In this document: positions 1 through 11,573 of the stretch, piece by piece
How the letters are laid out: each line of letters opens with the position of its first letter
How positions within the stretch are numbered: the stretch's first letter is position 1
From: Hemerocallis citrina
Taxonomy: Eukaryota > Streptophyta > Magnoliopsida > Asparagales > Asphodelaceae
Assembly: GCA_017893485.1 (NCBI GenBank)
Contig: CM030362.1
Location: 868,001 to 932,000, forward strand
Reading direction: 5' to 3'
Length of the DNA: 64,000 nt
Notes under the pieces: generated by a model
What the model saw: the letters and a program-made list of their open reading frames with translations, nothing else
What the model was told of the DNA's origin: nothing
Databases searched by the model: none
Program-made: the position numbers and the translations under genes

Positions 1-454
1 CGGCACTTGATCCACGCTATCATTCACGCCACCTCGCTCAAAGCCATTAGGAGCGTTCAAACCCATCAACGGGCGAGCCAAATCTTGAACAACGTCCTTG
101 ATCACGCCAAGAAACGTGCCAAGACTTGATAATTCATGAAAAAATCACTGGAAATTCATCTTCATTAATTTAAAAATTAATTATTTAAATTTAGAAAGTC
201 AATTAATATTTCTGAAAAATAATTTAAATTTGGCTTTATTAATTAAAATTTTCAAAAAAAAATGATTTTAAAATTGGGGGATGTTTTTAGAAAATCCAGA
301 CAAATTCAGAAAAATCTGAAAAATCACTGAAAATTGCAAAAAAAAATCCAGAAAAATATTCGCCGCCTTGAGAATCCTCTGATCAGTTCCAGGTATCTCC
401 AATGCTCCCTGAAAGCTGAGATTGATTTGATGAACTTGTGTTTTTTATTTATTT
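1..454. other. No recognisable gene
   Basis: The first 129 bases are open in plus frame 1, coding for a basic, helix-like peptide that ends in TGA. It has no start in the window and I do not recognise it. It may be the tail of a gene or transposon lying upstream. The rest is AT-rich with no coding signal. Confidence 0.3.
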
Positions 455-695
455 ATTGTTAACAGTGGGTCAAAATTCTCCCGTGTTACATTAAAAATAG
501 TTTAATGAAACATACAACTAAAAGATGAAGTATGCAGTTCGTGAAACCCAACATGCTGGGTCATGAAACTCATTCTCCGCAAAAAAGAGAACTCGCTCCA
601 TATAAGAGAGTTCCCTGCCAAAAATAATAACAATCAACATTCAAATAATACAACGAAATCTAATCATACTTATCCACCGAGTCAAAGCAAAATCT
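455..695 (-). repeat. LINE-tail-like dispersed repeat, copy 1
   Basis: This block resembles 15990-16375 (same orientation) and the reverse complement of 2763-3175. The shared marks are a line ending in AACATGCTGGGT, a stretch around ACAAAACATACAA, and AATACAACGAAATCTAATC. Read on the minus strand it ends near a run of T and A, like the 3' untranslated end of a plant LINE. No reverse transcriptase is attached, so the LINE assignment is inference. Confidence 0.5.
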
Positions 696-1286
696 CAAGC
701 ATCCACCCAATCTGATCGGAATATGTCAAAATAGAACTGGTGTTTTCATTGGGGCAGTTGCTATGCAAAATCATTGTACAAGTTTTTGAATGATAAAGAG
801 TGTGAGAGTAACAGAAGATAGGGTTTTTAGATTTTTGATTGGCTAGCTTGTGACAATGCAATCCTAACAAATGGCAACCCCGAACTAATTCTGGTAGATG
901 CAATCACCATGTTGAAAACGTTGCCAATTTACAGTACAGTCATGTCCTGTCCAATACATAATTCAATTGTTCATCAGTGGTGAATCTAGTATGAATCTAG
1001 AAATAGTGATTGATAGATGACTGTAAGAGGCATACCATACTCTATAGAGAAAAAACTTGTGAAATGTATGATCAGCAATGACCTCTTTAATCCAAATCAA
1101 CTGTAATGATGAAAGATAGTAGATTTTAAATACCCATAAATGGTATTTTACGTAGAAATAATATTCTTGCTTATTTTGATGATCCACGATACAGAATAAA
1201 GAGTTCGGGTATCACAGAAGAAAGAGTACGGTGAGTACAGAGAATTATTTGCCCAGTCATGCGATTTCAGCTACATTGATATTAAT
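696..1286. other. No recognisable gene
   Basis: Unique-looking AT-rich DNA. Short open frames here have no family resemblance that I can see. Confidence 0.3.
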
Positions 1287-1606
1287 TTGAAGGGGTGGAA
1301 GTGTTTGAAGTTGTGGCATTGCCGGACTTTAGATGGTGATAGGTGTCACTTGATTGCAGGCAAATATGCGCCTCCAAATTCAAAGTTATTGGATGATGAC
1401 CTCCCCCTCCTCGAGGATGCAGTGCTTGACATTGCAATCTCTGACACTGATGATGATGCTGGCAATATTGTAACGAATATTTTGCCTAAGCTTCACAATG
1501 TTAAAGCTCTAACTTTGCCTACATCAGTGTTCAAGGGTCTCAATTTAGTTGGGCATCTTCCTGACTTTCCGTAATTTGAAGAACGTGGTAGTAATGTGTG
1601 AGACAT
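1287..1606 (+). pseudogene. F-box/LRR (FBD-like) gene fragment
   Basis: About 95 codons are open and resemble the leucine-rich repeat and FBD part of plant F-box proteins: a lysine/leucine-rich LRR start, an acidic DDDLPLLEDAVLDIAI stretch, then LPKLHNVKALTLP and GHLPDFP. After HLPDFP the frame meets TAA, while the sequence continues in another frame with the usual RNLKN-type LRR sequence, so there is a frameshift. No F-box is present upstream. F-box proteins of this type are SCF ubiquitin ligase adaptors. This copy is only a fragment. Confidence 0.4.
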
Positions 1607-2762
1607 CTGCCCAATCAGTCTGGTTAACGAAGGATATATTGCAAGGATAAACTGGAGATAATACACAAACAGATTGAAAAGCTCGACGGTCACACAGAGG
1701 GTGGACAAGATTACGTGGGGCGGATCCCTGAAAATGGGGGCTGGGGCCTTCTAATATTTGGGCTTGGGTGTGCTTGTTTGTATTTTAGTAGGAGAATTAT
1801 TCATGGTTAATTTTTTTTTTCATTGAATATTCGTAGTTTTAATTTTGTTGATTTGATGCATGTTCTATTTGTTGTTCCTTCTTATTTGCTTTGACATGAC
1901 AATTTTGATTGTTTGACAATGTTAATTTAGAAAATGGTGTCTTCCTTCAAACCTAGCCGTCCAATATTTCATTATATACATGAAACACCCTACCGATGGA
2001 GCAAAATTCCGAAGTAGGTTTAGTATTTATATTCTAAGATTATATGCACTCACCATTTACATATCTAGAAATGCCTTGTAAGCTATAACTGTCAAATTTT
2101 GTCATATGCTCCATATTAGCATTAAAATTATCAAATCTCTTTAAAATTGGTGCAAACCTGCCATTTTCTACCTATGCAGTCCATTACAGACCAATGAATC
2201 AACTGCTCTTCAAGATCTGTGCTACTTTTAATTCAACTAGGGGGGTTTCTTGTAGATGATCACCATCTCGGCCATTCGTTTGAAGGGTTTGAGTTCATTG
2301 TTGATGACTTGTTCTTGTAGGGTACTGTGAACATGCACATGAGCTGTTTGATGATATGATTCTGAGAGCTTGGCTTCTGAAGCTAAACCTAACTTACGGA
2401 GAATTGTTAGAATTTTGTGGTCAATTCCACAAATGGGAATATTGAGTTCAAGCAACTTAGGTGAGGATTACTTACTCTTTATACTTAATACTTTAATGTC
2501 TGTCTAATTTGAATGGGCGGTATAGGCATAGTATGTGTTTCTTTTTCGCATTGCACATGCCTTCTATCTATCTATCTACATCCATGCATTGCACATGCCT
2601 TCTATCTATCTATATTTTGAATGGGCAGTAAAACTTTAGCAAATTTGTATCTTGTTTGTATGCCCTTCCATGTGTATTGCAAGCTTTTCTTGTCTCTATT
2701 TGTTATCCTCTTTGAAAATTGATGACTGGGTTTAACAAATAACATTTGTGTACTACCCATTG
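1607..2762. other. No recognisable gene; short tandem duplication
   Basis: No coding unit recognised. Near 2549-2612 a 36-bp segment beginning GCATTGCACATGCCTTCTAT is present twice, ending in (CTAT)n microsatellite. The minus-strand open frame at 2237-2455 has no recognisable domain. Confidence 0.35.
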
Positions 2763-3175
2763 AGATAGGGTCATGCTACAAGCACAAGTTTTACAAGTTT
2801 TACTCGTAAAACTTGGGTATGTGAGATTGGTGGGTACCTGCGGTGTCTCTCGTATGGTGCTTGAAATTGATGTATGGGTCACTGTTGGGGGCGATGACGG
2901 CCTGGCTGCAAATGACGGCGAGGGCAAATGGAGTACAAGCGAGGGAATGAGAGAATGAGCCCAAATTGGCACGAGAAACTTATTGTAGCGAGATCGGCTG
3001 ACCAGTAGGATTAGGTTTTGCTGTATTTTTTGTTTGTTTGTTAGGGTGTATGAGTTCCAGCACCCAACTTGTCAGATTTCCTGAACTTCACAAGCCTTAT
3101 TTTTAGTTGTATGTTTTATTATATTTTTTTGAATGAAATGCGGGAGGCTTTAAACCCACCGTTTTCAATATATAT
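2763..3175 (+). repeat. LINE-tail-like dispersed repeat, copy 2
   Basis: This is the reverse complement counterpart of the repeats at 455-695 and 15990-16375. It ends at AATGAAATGCGGGAGGCTTTAA followed by CCACCGTT and an A/T-rich tail. A 61-codon frame at 2773-2958 is part of the repeat and is matched by degenerate coding-like sequence in the third copy. Its polarity is opposite to the other two copies. Confidence 0.5.
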
Positions 3176-3387
3176 AAAAAATTGTCCCAAACACATAATT
3201 AATCAATATATGGCCTACTACAAGGAAGGAAAAAAACAAACAATTTAACATGAATACATATAGGTCCATAAAAAATACATCAGTAGAAGTTACAAAACGA
3301 ACTTAAATCACAATCACCCCAGTACGGCATATGATAACAAATCTTAACTCGTTCAGAATCTCAATTTTGACTGATGAACGATCGACT

Positions 3388-3467
3388 GAATCTGGGGTGC
3401 GATTAGGCTTGACCAAGCCACTTTCTGGAATCTGGGGTGCAATTAGGCTTGACCAAGCCACTTTCTG
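3388..3467 (+). repeat. Tandem duplication, 40 bp x 2
   Basis: Units at 3388-3427 and 3428-3467 begin GAATCTGGGGTGC and differ at one visible base. They are followed by a C-run at 3494-3514 and an A-run. Confidence 0.8.
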
Positions 3468-3945
3468 GAACAATTTTATCTTAGAAGCAAAGTCCCCCAC
3501 CCCCCCCCCCCCCCAAAAAAAAATTCTCAGCCAAATCTAACCAGATTCTCCTAATGGCCTACTCACGGCCTTTTCTCAATCGTCGACTTTCTTTGCCTAC
3601 AGGGTCACTCCTGGTTTATAAGGCCTAGCTATGCTTTTATGATATTCTTAGTATGAAAGAGACAACCAACAAATTATGTGCAAAACGAAGTTCAAACTAG
3701 TCATATAATACAAAAGTTTATTTAATAGGGGAACATAGTGGATACATAGGAAAGAGGTTTCCCTTTCGGGAAATCCCTTTAACAACTTAAGAAATACTTA
3801 CAATGAGTTCAAGCTTGAGGAGGTTGTTCCTTACAGTGCATGAACCTATTTTACAATGCTTAGGTGAGGGAGAACATTGGAGTACAAGAGGAGTTTTTGA
3901 AGCGGGGTAAGGATTTGGATGCCATTTGGAGGAGGAGATGGGTGG

Positions 3946-3953
3946 TATTTATA
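3946..3953 (-). promoter_or_regulatory. TATA box of the viral intergenic region
   Basis: TATAAATA on the minus strand lies downstream of the last viral frame, where caulimovirids keep the promoter of the pregenomic RNA. The flank at 4020-4240 holds degenerate repeats of TTCTGAGTGGAG, possibly old upstream elements. Function is inferred from position only. Confidence 0.45.
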
Positions 3954-4355
3954 GAGGTTTTTCAGGAGAGGAGAAGAAGTCTGTAACTACCACTTGAAGG
4001 ATAATCTGCACTTCTCTAGTGGGTTCTTTTTTGAGTGGAAGTTTCTTTACACGTTGCTAGCTGGAGTCCATGGCTTTCTGAGTGGAGGTGAGTGGAAGTC
4101 TGTCTTTACACGTGGATTTCTGGAGGCCATGTCTTTCTGAGTGGAGGAATCTAGGTAGGTGCCAATCTGTGCAGTAATATTCTGAGTGGAGTTATCCGGA
4201 GTGGAGTTAGTCTGAGTGGAGTCTAGGTGTCCAAATTATGTAGGGCCACCGAATCTAAGGACATTGGGGTAATGGGATTGTTGTCGCCACTATTCCCTGT
4301 GTCTGACAGGTTGTCTATTTGGGATAGAAGCGGTTTATCTTCAAGAATCTCCTTT

Positions 4356-4833
4356 TCACTTTTCTGTCACCGCCTCCTTTTCTTTTGAGATAGCTGTCCT
4401 TACTGCTTCTGCCACCTGTGTCGCAATCATAGTCCGGATTGATTCTCTTCTTTTGCTCTTCTTGTGTTTGGGTTGGATCGGTATCCTTTCTGGTTGCTTC
4501 TGGAAGCCTAAAATCTGTAGGAGGAGTTGCAGAATTTGGTCATACTTGTTGGGTTCTGTAATATCTTGGTTGTCCGTAGGAGCTTTGCCCTTGTCTTGAT
4601 TTTTTGGCAAAGTCACAGCCATCAACGGATTTGTTATGTCTTTACCGGTAGTCGTTTGCTCTGGAGTAGCCATTGGTATTGTAGACCCAATGATATCTCT
4701 GTGAAGGTTTTTTTGGCAAAACCTCAGCCATAAACGGACTTGATGTGTCTTTACTGGTTGCCGTTTGAGCCAGACTAGCTATTGAATTTATAGGCTCATT
4801 AGTACCTCTTTCTGCATTTAGATGGAAATGCAA
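4356..4833 (-). pseudogene. C-terminal part of viral ORF2, degenerate repeats
   Basis: Two overlapping minus frames (4833-4642 and 4673-4356) carry the same theme twice: an ATPEQTTTGKDI-like or ASLAQTATSKDT-like stretch followed by PLMAV/PFMAE and LPK. This shows an internal duplication of about 130 bp. The second frame ends in a lysine-rich segment (KHKKSKRR). It lies downstream of the viroplasmin-like domain and is probably the tail of the same protein. No known domain is visible. Confidence 0.45.
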
Positions 4834-4990
4834 ACCCTTCTCATCCCACTTGTTATAGACCGAGGAGCAGTCTGTGGTGGATTTTTGGGTGGAAATATGG
4901 TCTGGAACAGTTGTTTCTCCAAGTTTGCTATATTTTCCTGTAATTTCTATTTTTCAAAAATTAGGTAGTTTTTATTTTCGTTTAGTGTTC

Positions 4991-5311
4991 TTACCGTTCT
5001 TGACATTGCCTCACAATGGTCACAAAATAGGATTTTCCCTGCATGTCCTTTGTAATAGAATATTTCAGGGGAATTTCCTGCATGGATCTAAAGGAAGGAG
5101 AAACAAAGTAGTTAGGTCCTAAGTAGCTTCTGGCTACATCTAATGCTTCTGACAAATTATAGAAACCTTTATAAACTGGATTTTTGAAGTTCTTAATACT
5201 GTCTGCTACTTCTATCAAGGTATGAAAAACACCTACGAAATTACCTTGGAGAATTGCATAAAACTTGTATCCTCTTTGGTTCTGACTAAATACTTCTGAT
5301 AAGGAATTCAT
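4991..5311 (-). pseudogene. Viroplasmin/transactivator-like domain (Cauli_VI)
   Basis: This 106-codon frame contains the pattern of the caulimovirus inclusion-body domain: a YKFYAI start, GVFHTLIEVAD in the middle, and YKGFYNLSEALDVARSYLG at the end. In this family the domain forms a small RNase H-like fold, found in the viroplasmin and in eukaryotic RNase H1. It lies after the polyprotein on the minus strand, as expected for a second reading frame. The frame is interrupted downstream. Confidence 0.6.
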
Positions 5312-5472
5312 GGCTGCTAAGAAATATTTTTGGTCTTTTTTATTAAATGCAATCTATAAATTGTCGATGGTGCATTGTTATTCTTTTGACGTAGAAATAT
5401 GAGAATATGTTCTAAAAGGAGGATTGCCATTTAAAAAACAAAAAGTTCTTGGTTTTCGAATCTCATTCGTTC

Positions 5473-5751
5473 TTAGGGGGTTCTACTTTCACCGGTCTGC
5501 TGGCTGTTTTGCGGTGGAACATGTTGTCTGGACGGATACCTGGTTGTGGTGGTGGCCTTGCCATCTATGTTGGTGAGGGTATCTACCATATCTACGAGCG
5601 CATGCTGATGGAGCAGGCAGCTAAGAGTATCGGGTAAGATATTAGTACTGCCTTTGATGTGTTCGAAAGTAATCTGGGTGCTAAGGTGAAGGCATCTATC
5701 TAGAAATTTAAACCAACATCGTCTGGAGCTACGTTTAGGTTCTGAAGCCAT
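5473..5751 (-). pseudogene. Viral RNase H, C-terminal part
   Basis: The frame holds the typical end of the pararetroviral RNase H: ITFEHIKGSTNILPDTLS, equivalent to the HIKG...N...AD.LSR signature, followed by a low-complexity tail. The segment between 5953 and 5751 that would link it to the first RNase H half is broken by stops. Confidence 0.65.
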
Positions 5752-5952
5752 TTTTGAATGAAAGGAAACAATGGCTTCACTGTTTGTTCGAATAGTTATT
5801 TCATTCTTTGAAATAATAAATAGTTCAAAACTATCTGAAGCATAAGAGATGGCTAATAATTCTGCATCAATACTGCTAATGTTACCGTTTTCTTTATATT
5901 TACCACTAGCGTAGCGACAAATTCTTTCTAAACTTTTATCGGAATACTTATT

Positions 5953-6660
5953 TCATTTAGCAATTAAAGTTGCGCCCCAACCTGTATTGCAACTGTCTGA
6001 TTCTATAATTAGATAGTCTGAATTCAATGGTAAGACTAATTCTGGGAGTTCTCTAAGCAGGTTCTTAATTTGTTGGACTAATTTGACGTCTTCTTGGTTA
6101 AAATATCGTTGTCCCTTCTGAGAAGTTTTTGCATATAAAGGTCCTGCAATTTTGCCTAAATTTTTTATAAATGGTTTTGCATAATTGACTAATCCTAAAA
6201 ATTGTTGGACCTGTTTTAATTCTTCTAATTTGTCTGGAAAATCTAAAGCTTTTTGGGCAATATGAGGTTGTAATTTAATTCTTCCATGCCCAATAATGGC
6301 TCCTAAAAAATGCAATCTGTGGTTTATACAGTTGCATTTTTGTCTTACTAATTATGATACCATGATTTATAAATTCTGAAATAATAATCTGTAAATGACC
6401 TCTGTGTTCTTGCCTTGTTTTACTAAAAACTAGAATATCATCTATGTAAACAATAGCAATTTTTTTGTGTTTTAAGAATATTTCATCCATCTTTCTTTGG
6501 AAAATGGATGGTGCATTCTTAAGGCCAAAAGGCATGACAAGCCATTCAAAATGTCCTTCGGGACATGTAAATGCTGCCCATTCTATACTTTCAGGATGCA
6601 TCTTAATTTGCCAAAATCCGGATTTCAAATCAAATTTACTAAAAATATTACACCCTTGTA
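5953..6660 (-). pseudogene. Viral reverse transcriptase and start of RNase H
   Basis: Two overlapping frames (6628-6275 and 6315-5953) cover the palm and thumb. The motifs are GFWQIKM, the FEWLVMPFGLKNAP block, and the catalytic YIDD at 6437-6448. The second frame adds QQFLGLVNYAKPFIKN and then ESDSCNTGWGATL, the first RNase H motif with its catalytic-type residues. A frameshift separates them near 6300. The N-terminal fingers are degraded, with stops upstream of 6660. Confidence 0.85.
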
Positions 6661-6769
6661 TTTAATTTATTAATCTGGTTTTGTCTGGAATATCATATGC
6701 ATCATCCCTGGTATTGTCATTTTGTCTTTTATAATTTATAATTAATTACCATTTGACTTTTTCTCCTAG

Positions 6770-7471
6770 CTATTTCGCTATGTTTTCTGACAATAAAAAC
6801 AGCAGATCTATGAGGGTTTTCAGACCTTCTAATAGTATTTCTTCACCCATTATCCGTAATTTTTCTATTTTTGAAATTAATTGTTCAATGTCTTGCTCAC
6901 TTATTAATGTGTAATAAAGATGTTCTAGGTTTGTAAAATTTGTTTGGACATCTATCTCATATTCTTTGTCCATGTTATAATCTTCATTAGGAGTTACATT
7001 ATGTAACTCACATTGTCTTTCATGGGGACAAGTGCATTCTTTCTCTTTCTTGGGATTTTCTAGTTCTCTTGTCATGGTTGGTTCATCATGTGTATATACT
7101 AGTGTAAAAATTGTGTGCTTCTGCAATTGTAAGTAGTCTTTACTGATAAGCATGCTGCCGTTATCTTTTAATAACAAGCTTAATCCCAAAATCAAATCAT
7201 TGCTTAGGTCAAGTTGTCTGACCCATGTGGATTCTTTGGGTAATGTATATTCTATACTTTCTCTGCAGTTGGTTTCAAACCTAATTTTACTATTTGGGAC
7301 CAAAAGATCATCATACGTAAATACTTTTCCATCCATTTGTTGGGCCACTGCAGGTTTTGAGGCTTTTACTATGTACTGTTTCGGGATTATATCTTTATTT
7401 ATAATACAGTAAGTACACCCTGTATCTATTAATGCTAGACACTTTACTTCATAGGCCATCATTCTTACCAC
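6770..7471 (-). pseudogene. Viral aspartic protease region
   Basis: This 233-codon frame is the longest in the virus. The retropepsin active site reads ALIDTGCTYCII, with the DTG triad near residue 17, followed by a flap-like region rich in glycine and asparagine. The protease cuts the polyprotein. Downstream the frame becomes acidic and charged (NPKKEKECTCPHERQ), which is the linker before the reverse transcriptase. Confidence 0.75.
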
Positions 7472-7703
7472 ACATAACTTTTAGTGCTCTTAATCTATCC
7501 TTATTGCATATTTGAATTAAATCAATTTGGTGTGGATCTAGTCCTGGTTCGGTTTGGTCTTCTACCATTTTTCCTCTGTCTAATCTCTCCTCTATTATTT
7601 ATACCTTTCCATATAGAATTTTCTGTGACTAAATGTCATATTGTAGTTCTTTTCTATGCATTTCATGCATCCTTCTTGATAAACTTGGAACATTTTGTTC
7701 TAT

Positions 7704-9321
7704 TTATCTTACTAGGGTACCCTTTACAAATAAACATGGCATGTTATCCATACCTGTTCGGGGTTGCCAAGTGTATGTACATGTCTCTAATATGCGTGAG
7801 GTGGATAATAAAGTTGGAGTCATTTGCCCCTTACTAGTAGATTCTATATTCATCATGTCTAAATCGGAGAAGTCTATTTCTGGTATATTGGAAAATGGCA
7901 CAAAATCTTTAATTAACTCATTTGGCTGTTTATCTTTTTCAGTCTCATTTTCTTCATCATCAAAATCTTCTATGGTGACTATCGAGTAAATTGATTCAGA
8001 ATCAGATACTGTTTCGTAAATATTAATCAAATCTTCATTTGTGCATTCTATGAGTATGCAATTTTTATCATGTCCATTTATTCTTTTAGGACAAGTCCTA
8101 CTCAAATGTTCTGAGCTGCCACATGTGTAACATTCTAGTTTATTTTTATACAATCTATTTGGCTTAAACTTTCTAACATGTTTCTGAGGGTCTAGATATG
8201 GTTTTCGTCTGTTTAACTTTCTCAAAAAATATGTTTTCTTTCTATACTTTGTGTTTTCTTTTGTATATCTTCTTTGTTCTTTATAAATTCTTGGTTTTCT
8301 CTCCCCTATACCATATGTCTGGGGAGTGTATATCTCTTTGCAAAACCCATAATCTGAATTTTTTTAATTGTTTTTGGATTTGTATTTCTGTACATTTGTC
8401 CTTTAACACATTAATTACATGTTGTATTCTTTGTCCTATTGACCATGGGTGATCTGGTCCGGCCGTCATTAATTCTGGCCAATTTTTCCATTTTTCTACT
8501 ATTTCTATTCCTAAGGCTCCAGGGAGTTTTCTAAATAATTTGTCTCCTAAATCTTGGTTAAAAGCATTCCCTGAAATACAAGTATAATAAAAGTAATCAC
8601 TAAGAAATTACTTTATATACTTCCATTTGAATAGACTTAATTGTTCTAAAGTTCTGATAGCATCTTTTTGTAATCCTATCGTTCCTGTATTCGGATCTTC
8701 TCCCGTAACTAATGCTTGTATTTTATTTACAAAATTATAGGGATTGGGGCCTAGCATTAGCATTGTATTATAATCTTCTACGTATGATACTTTAAAAGCT
8801 TCCCATAAGGCTCTTATACTTTTACCTAAGAAAGTTTCTGAATACTTGTACATTTCCTCTATTTCTAAATTTAAATATGTTCAATAATAGTCTCCTATTA
8901 GTGTATATTTCCATACATCTAATATGTTTGACCAAGCTTGTGGATCGTGGGCAGCTAGGTTTAGTATCTGAGCTTCCCCTCTAGCCTGAAACTTAATTGG
9001 TTGTTCTAAAGGTTGTCTTCTTCCCTTAGTTCTATATTTATTTTGGGGTTTTTTATAATCATCTATTCTAGTTCTGGGGGTATTGCCACTTCTATAACCA
9101 CTATGACCAGTTATAACTCTTGACGGATTATAAATTGGTGTTCCCCTATAGGGAGAAGTTACTTCGGATTCTCCTGTTTCTGTTAGATTTTTTTGGTATG
9201 ATATCTCAGAGATTTGTGTTATATTATCTATTTCTTCTTGTAGGATTCCTATTCTGATGTTTTGTTCTATATCATAATATAAATATTCATGTTCTTTTAT
9301 GGAGCCATTCATATAATGCAT
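7704..9321 (-). pseudogene. Viral coat protein region with CCHC zinc knuckle
   Basis: Four separated frames (9321-8881, 8853-8608, 8469-8281, 8225-7704) lie in the order expected for a capsid protein. The last holds a basic stretch and the zinc knuckle CYTCGSSEHLSRTC (C-X2-C-X4-H-X4-C) near residue 32, followed by acidic sequence as in caulimovirid coat proteins. The frames are split by at least three stops or frameshifts. Confidence 0.75.
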
Positions 9322-9411
9322 ATCTTCTAGTTCTAATAATTCTTTAGTTGATTATCTTTCTATGCCTAATTAGAGAATCCTATCAGTTTATGATACCAAT
9401 GTTTCAAGGCA

Positions 9412-9999
9412 TTATATATGTACCAAGTCAGATTCTACATCCATTTCTAATTCTTGTATGTTTCTGTGAACTTGTGGGACATAATTTGTAAAACGTATAC
9501 TAGTTCTACCTTTTTCTTGGTAAACTAATGCATCTTGAGGTACAAGAGTTTTTACTGGGTTTATGAAATTTTCTAAATTCCATTCTAATCCTGCTAGTCT
9601 TTGGGAATCATACGTTAATGGTTTTACCATTTTTATTCCTTTGCTGCTTAATAAATCAACAATTTCTGTTACGTTTACTCTATATTTTACCTTGGAATTG
9701 GTTGTAGTTCTTCCTAAAAATGCTATATGTACTAATAGATTATCTCCGTTGTGGACTTCTTCATATCCTTTTGTCTGAATTCCGATATGGTTATATTTTG
9801 TAAAATCTTGAAGAGTCATCTTAAAATCTGGGCTACAATAAAATATTCCTGAATTGATATTCATATCGACTTCTGTACTGGCTATCATACCTTTTGCAAT
9901 ATCATTCCATCTATTATCATATAATGTGATTAGAGCTTTGCAGCGTAAGTTTTTTCTCATAAGTCCCTTAATGCCTATGACAATTAAACCTAAATGCAT
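9412..9999 (-). pseudogene. Viral movement protein (30K superfamily)
   Basis: This 195-codon frame matches the caulimovirid movement protein: an ALITLYDNRW block, a short hydrophobic core with FYCSPDFKM, and NLLVHIAFLGRT. These proteins form tubules through plasmodesmata. The frame is open from an ATG at 9999. A stop separates it from the polyprotein N-terminus upstream. Confidence 0.7.
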
Positions 10000-10046
10000 T
10001 AATTTTTACCGTGAGGTTCTAAGTTCATGTCCAGCTTCCTGACTTA

Positions 10047-10364
10047 CTAGATGTAAACTACAGTCTGGTTTTCTAGGCAACTTAGTGCATGTTCTCGGTT
10101 ATGTCTAAAAAATTCAGGCCTAAATTCAAATCGCCCAGTCTGGTAAAGAATTTTAGGGTTTAGGATAATTAGTCTTTCCTTTTGGAATCTTTCATAATCT
10201 TGTTCAGGGTCTATAAGTTCTCCTAGTTGGATATCATAATTGCTTGATCTTCTGGAAAGTATTCTATTGATAAATGGTCTTGTACTACTGGTAGATCCTT
10301 GATCCGGCCTGATTGTTCTAGAGGATCCTGTATATGGTTGAACTTCTGTTTGTGTCCTGTTCAT
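10047..10364 (-). pseudogene. N-terminal part of viral polyprotein
   Basis: A 105-codon frame begins with ATG at 10364 and is rich in Ser, Arg and Thr. It lies directly upstream of the movement protein on the minus strand, so it is probably the polyprotein start. No enzymatic motif is seen. Confidence 0.5.
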
Positions 10365-10570
10365 GGTTTTGATAATTCTTTCTTTTCTAAAGGTCTGGCA
10401 GGAAAAGTAAATACTACTGGCTTCCTTAGAACTCTTTCTTTTCCTGTTGGTTCTAGTCTCACTGATCCTAGTTTATCAGTAATCTTACTAAGGTTATCCT
10501 GGAAGTTTGATATTTCTAATTTTTGTAGTTTTTGTTCAACTTCGTCAATCCTGTTTACTAGTTTTTGTTC

Positions 10571-10665
10571 TGGTTAGATTTGGCTATGAGTATGCCATAA
10601 GGAGAAACTGGTTAGATTTGGCTGTGAGTATGCCATAAGGAGAAACTGGTTAGATTTGGCTGAGA
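10571..10665 (-). repeat. 38-bp tandem repeat at viral end
   Basis: Units start at 10571, 10609 and 10647 (partial), each beginning TGGTTAGATTTGGCT. Related sequence in inverted orientation occurs at 3523-3570, beyond the other end of the virus. Confidence 0.8.
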
Positions 10666-10908
10666 AGTTAAACCGGACCTAGCTCACCTTGATATATATA
10701 TATATATATTCGTCCATTTCATAATAGTTGAACTTGGGCCTTACTAGTGAGGCCCAAAAATTTTTTGGGGTTGAGTGTGGGTGTGAGTGTGTGCAAAAAA
10801 CAAAAAACTCTTTGCTTCCAAAGGATTCATTCAGAAACTTAGCTTATTCTGTTACGTAAATTTGTTCTTACAGTAAACAGTATCCAAGTTTCCATAAATG
10901 ATCACACA

Positions 10909-11288
10909 CAGGGCTGGCCCAGAGTTCTCAGGAGTTCGAGGTGAACTCCTAATATGGGGCCCCCATACCAAAAAAAAAAATCTACACAAAAAAATTGCAC
11001 ATTGTTGAAAGCAAAATATGCAAAATATATAAATTTGTTTTAAATCACCCAAATTTAAAGTCTCAAATTCAGTTCAAGTCTTCAAGCCTAAACCCAAATA
11101 ATTTTTTAAAAAAAATTTAAAGGCTCAAATAATTATTTTTGGGGGCCCCTAATAACGGTATTTTTTTACACACAAAATATGTGCCTATATTTACAATGGA
11201 ATAACAAATTTTGGTGCCCCTAAAATTGCAAAAACGCTGGGGGCCTGAGGCGGTCGCCTCACCCGCCTCAAGGGTGGGGCCGGCCCTA
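10909..11288. mobile_element. hAT-type miniature element (CAGGGC family), copy 1
   Basis: The ends CAGGGCTGGCCC and GGGCCGGCCCTA are inverted repeats, flanked by an imperfect 8-bp target duplication (ATCACACA / TTCACACA). The interior shares the phrases GGGGGCCTGAGG and GTGCCTATATTTACAA with the elements at 26777 and 42410. No transposase is encoded. Confidence 0.75.
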
Positions 11289-11412
11289 TTCACACATGAA
11301 ACTAATGTAGGAAAAGGAAAGAGAAAAAGCAAATAGAGAGACAATATCATAACATTCTCCAACGAAAACATGTGCGCATCAATAAAACCAAAAATCTCAT
11401 ATATATGTAGGG

Positions 11413-11516
11413 TATTAGAGATATTATACGGGTAATGTACGTGTTGTAATAGGAGTACTATATATATATGTAATAAGTGTGTATTGTAGAGGATGAGAGG
11501 GATAAACCAAATTACA
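11413..11516 (+). repeat. 5' LTR of Copia element 1
   Basis: This 104-bp LTR is followed at once by the primer binding site TGGTATCAGAGC (11517-11528). It is much shorter than usual Copia LTRs and approaches TRIM-element size. Confidence 0.85.
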
Positions 11517-11573
11517 TGGTATCAGAGCCTTCTCCGCTTCCAAGCCTTCTCCGCAGAATCCCCAGCCGAATTC

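Larger units (their letters stand above)
3523..10665 (-). mobile_element. Endogenous caulimovirid (pararetrovirus) remnant
   Basis: About 7.1 kb on the minus strand carries the plant pararetrovirus gene order from 10364 down to 4356: movement protein, coat protein with zinc knuckle, aspartic protease, reverse transcriptase, RNase H, then a viroplasmin-like reading frame. The frames are broken by many stops and frameshifts, so the copy is dead. The two ends carry inverted related sequence (3523-3570 and 10571-10665, core GGTTAGATTTGGCT), which suggests that a circular or repeated viral genome was integrated with its intergenic region at both ends. The arrangement recalls petuvirus- and florendovirus-like genera, but I cannot assign a genus. 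Integrated copies of this family are known in many plant genomes. Confidence 0.85.

Noticed and set aside
9385..9400. TTGGTATCAT on the minus strand as a viral primer binding site
   Set aside because: It matches tRNA-Met complement for only eight bases, lies inside the coding region, and a similar match occurs at 6350. Caulimovirid primer sites are in the intergenic region.
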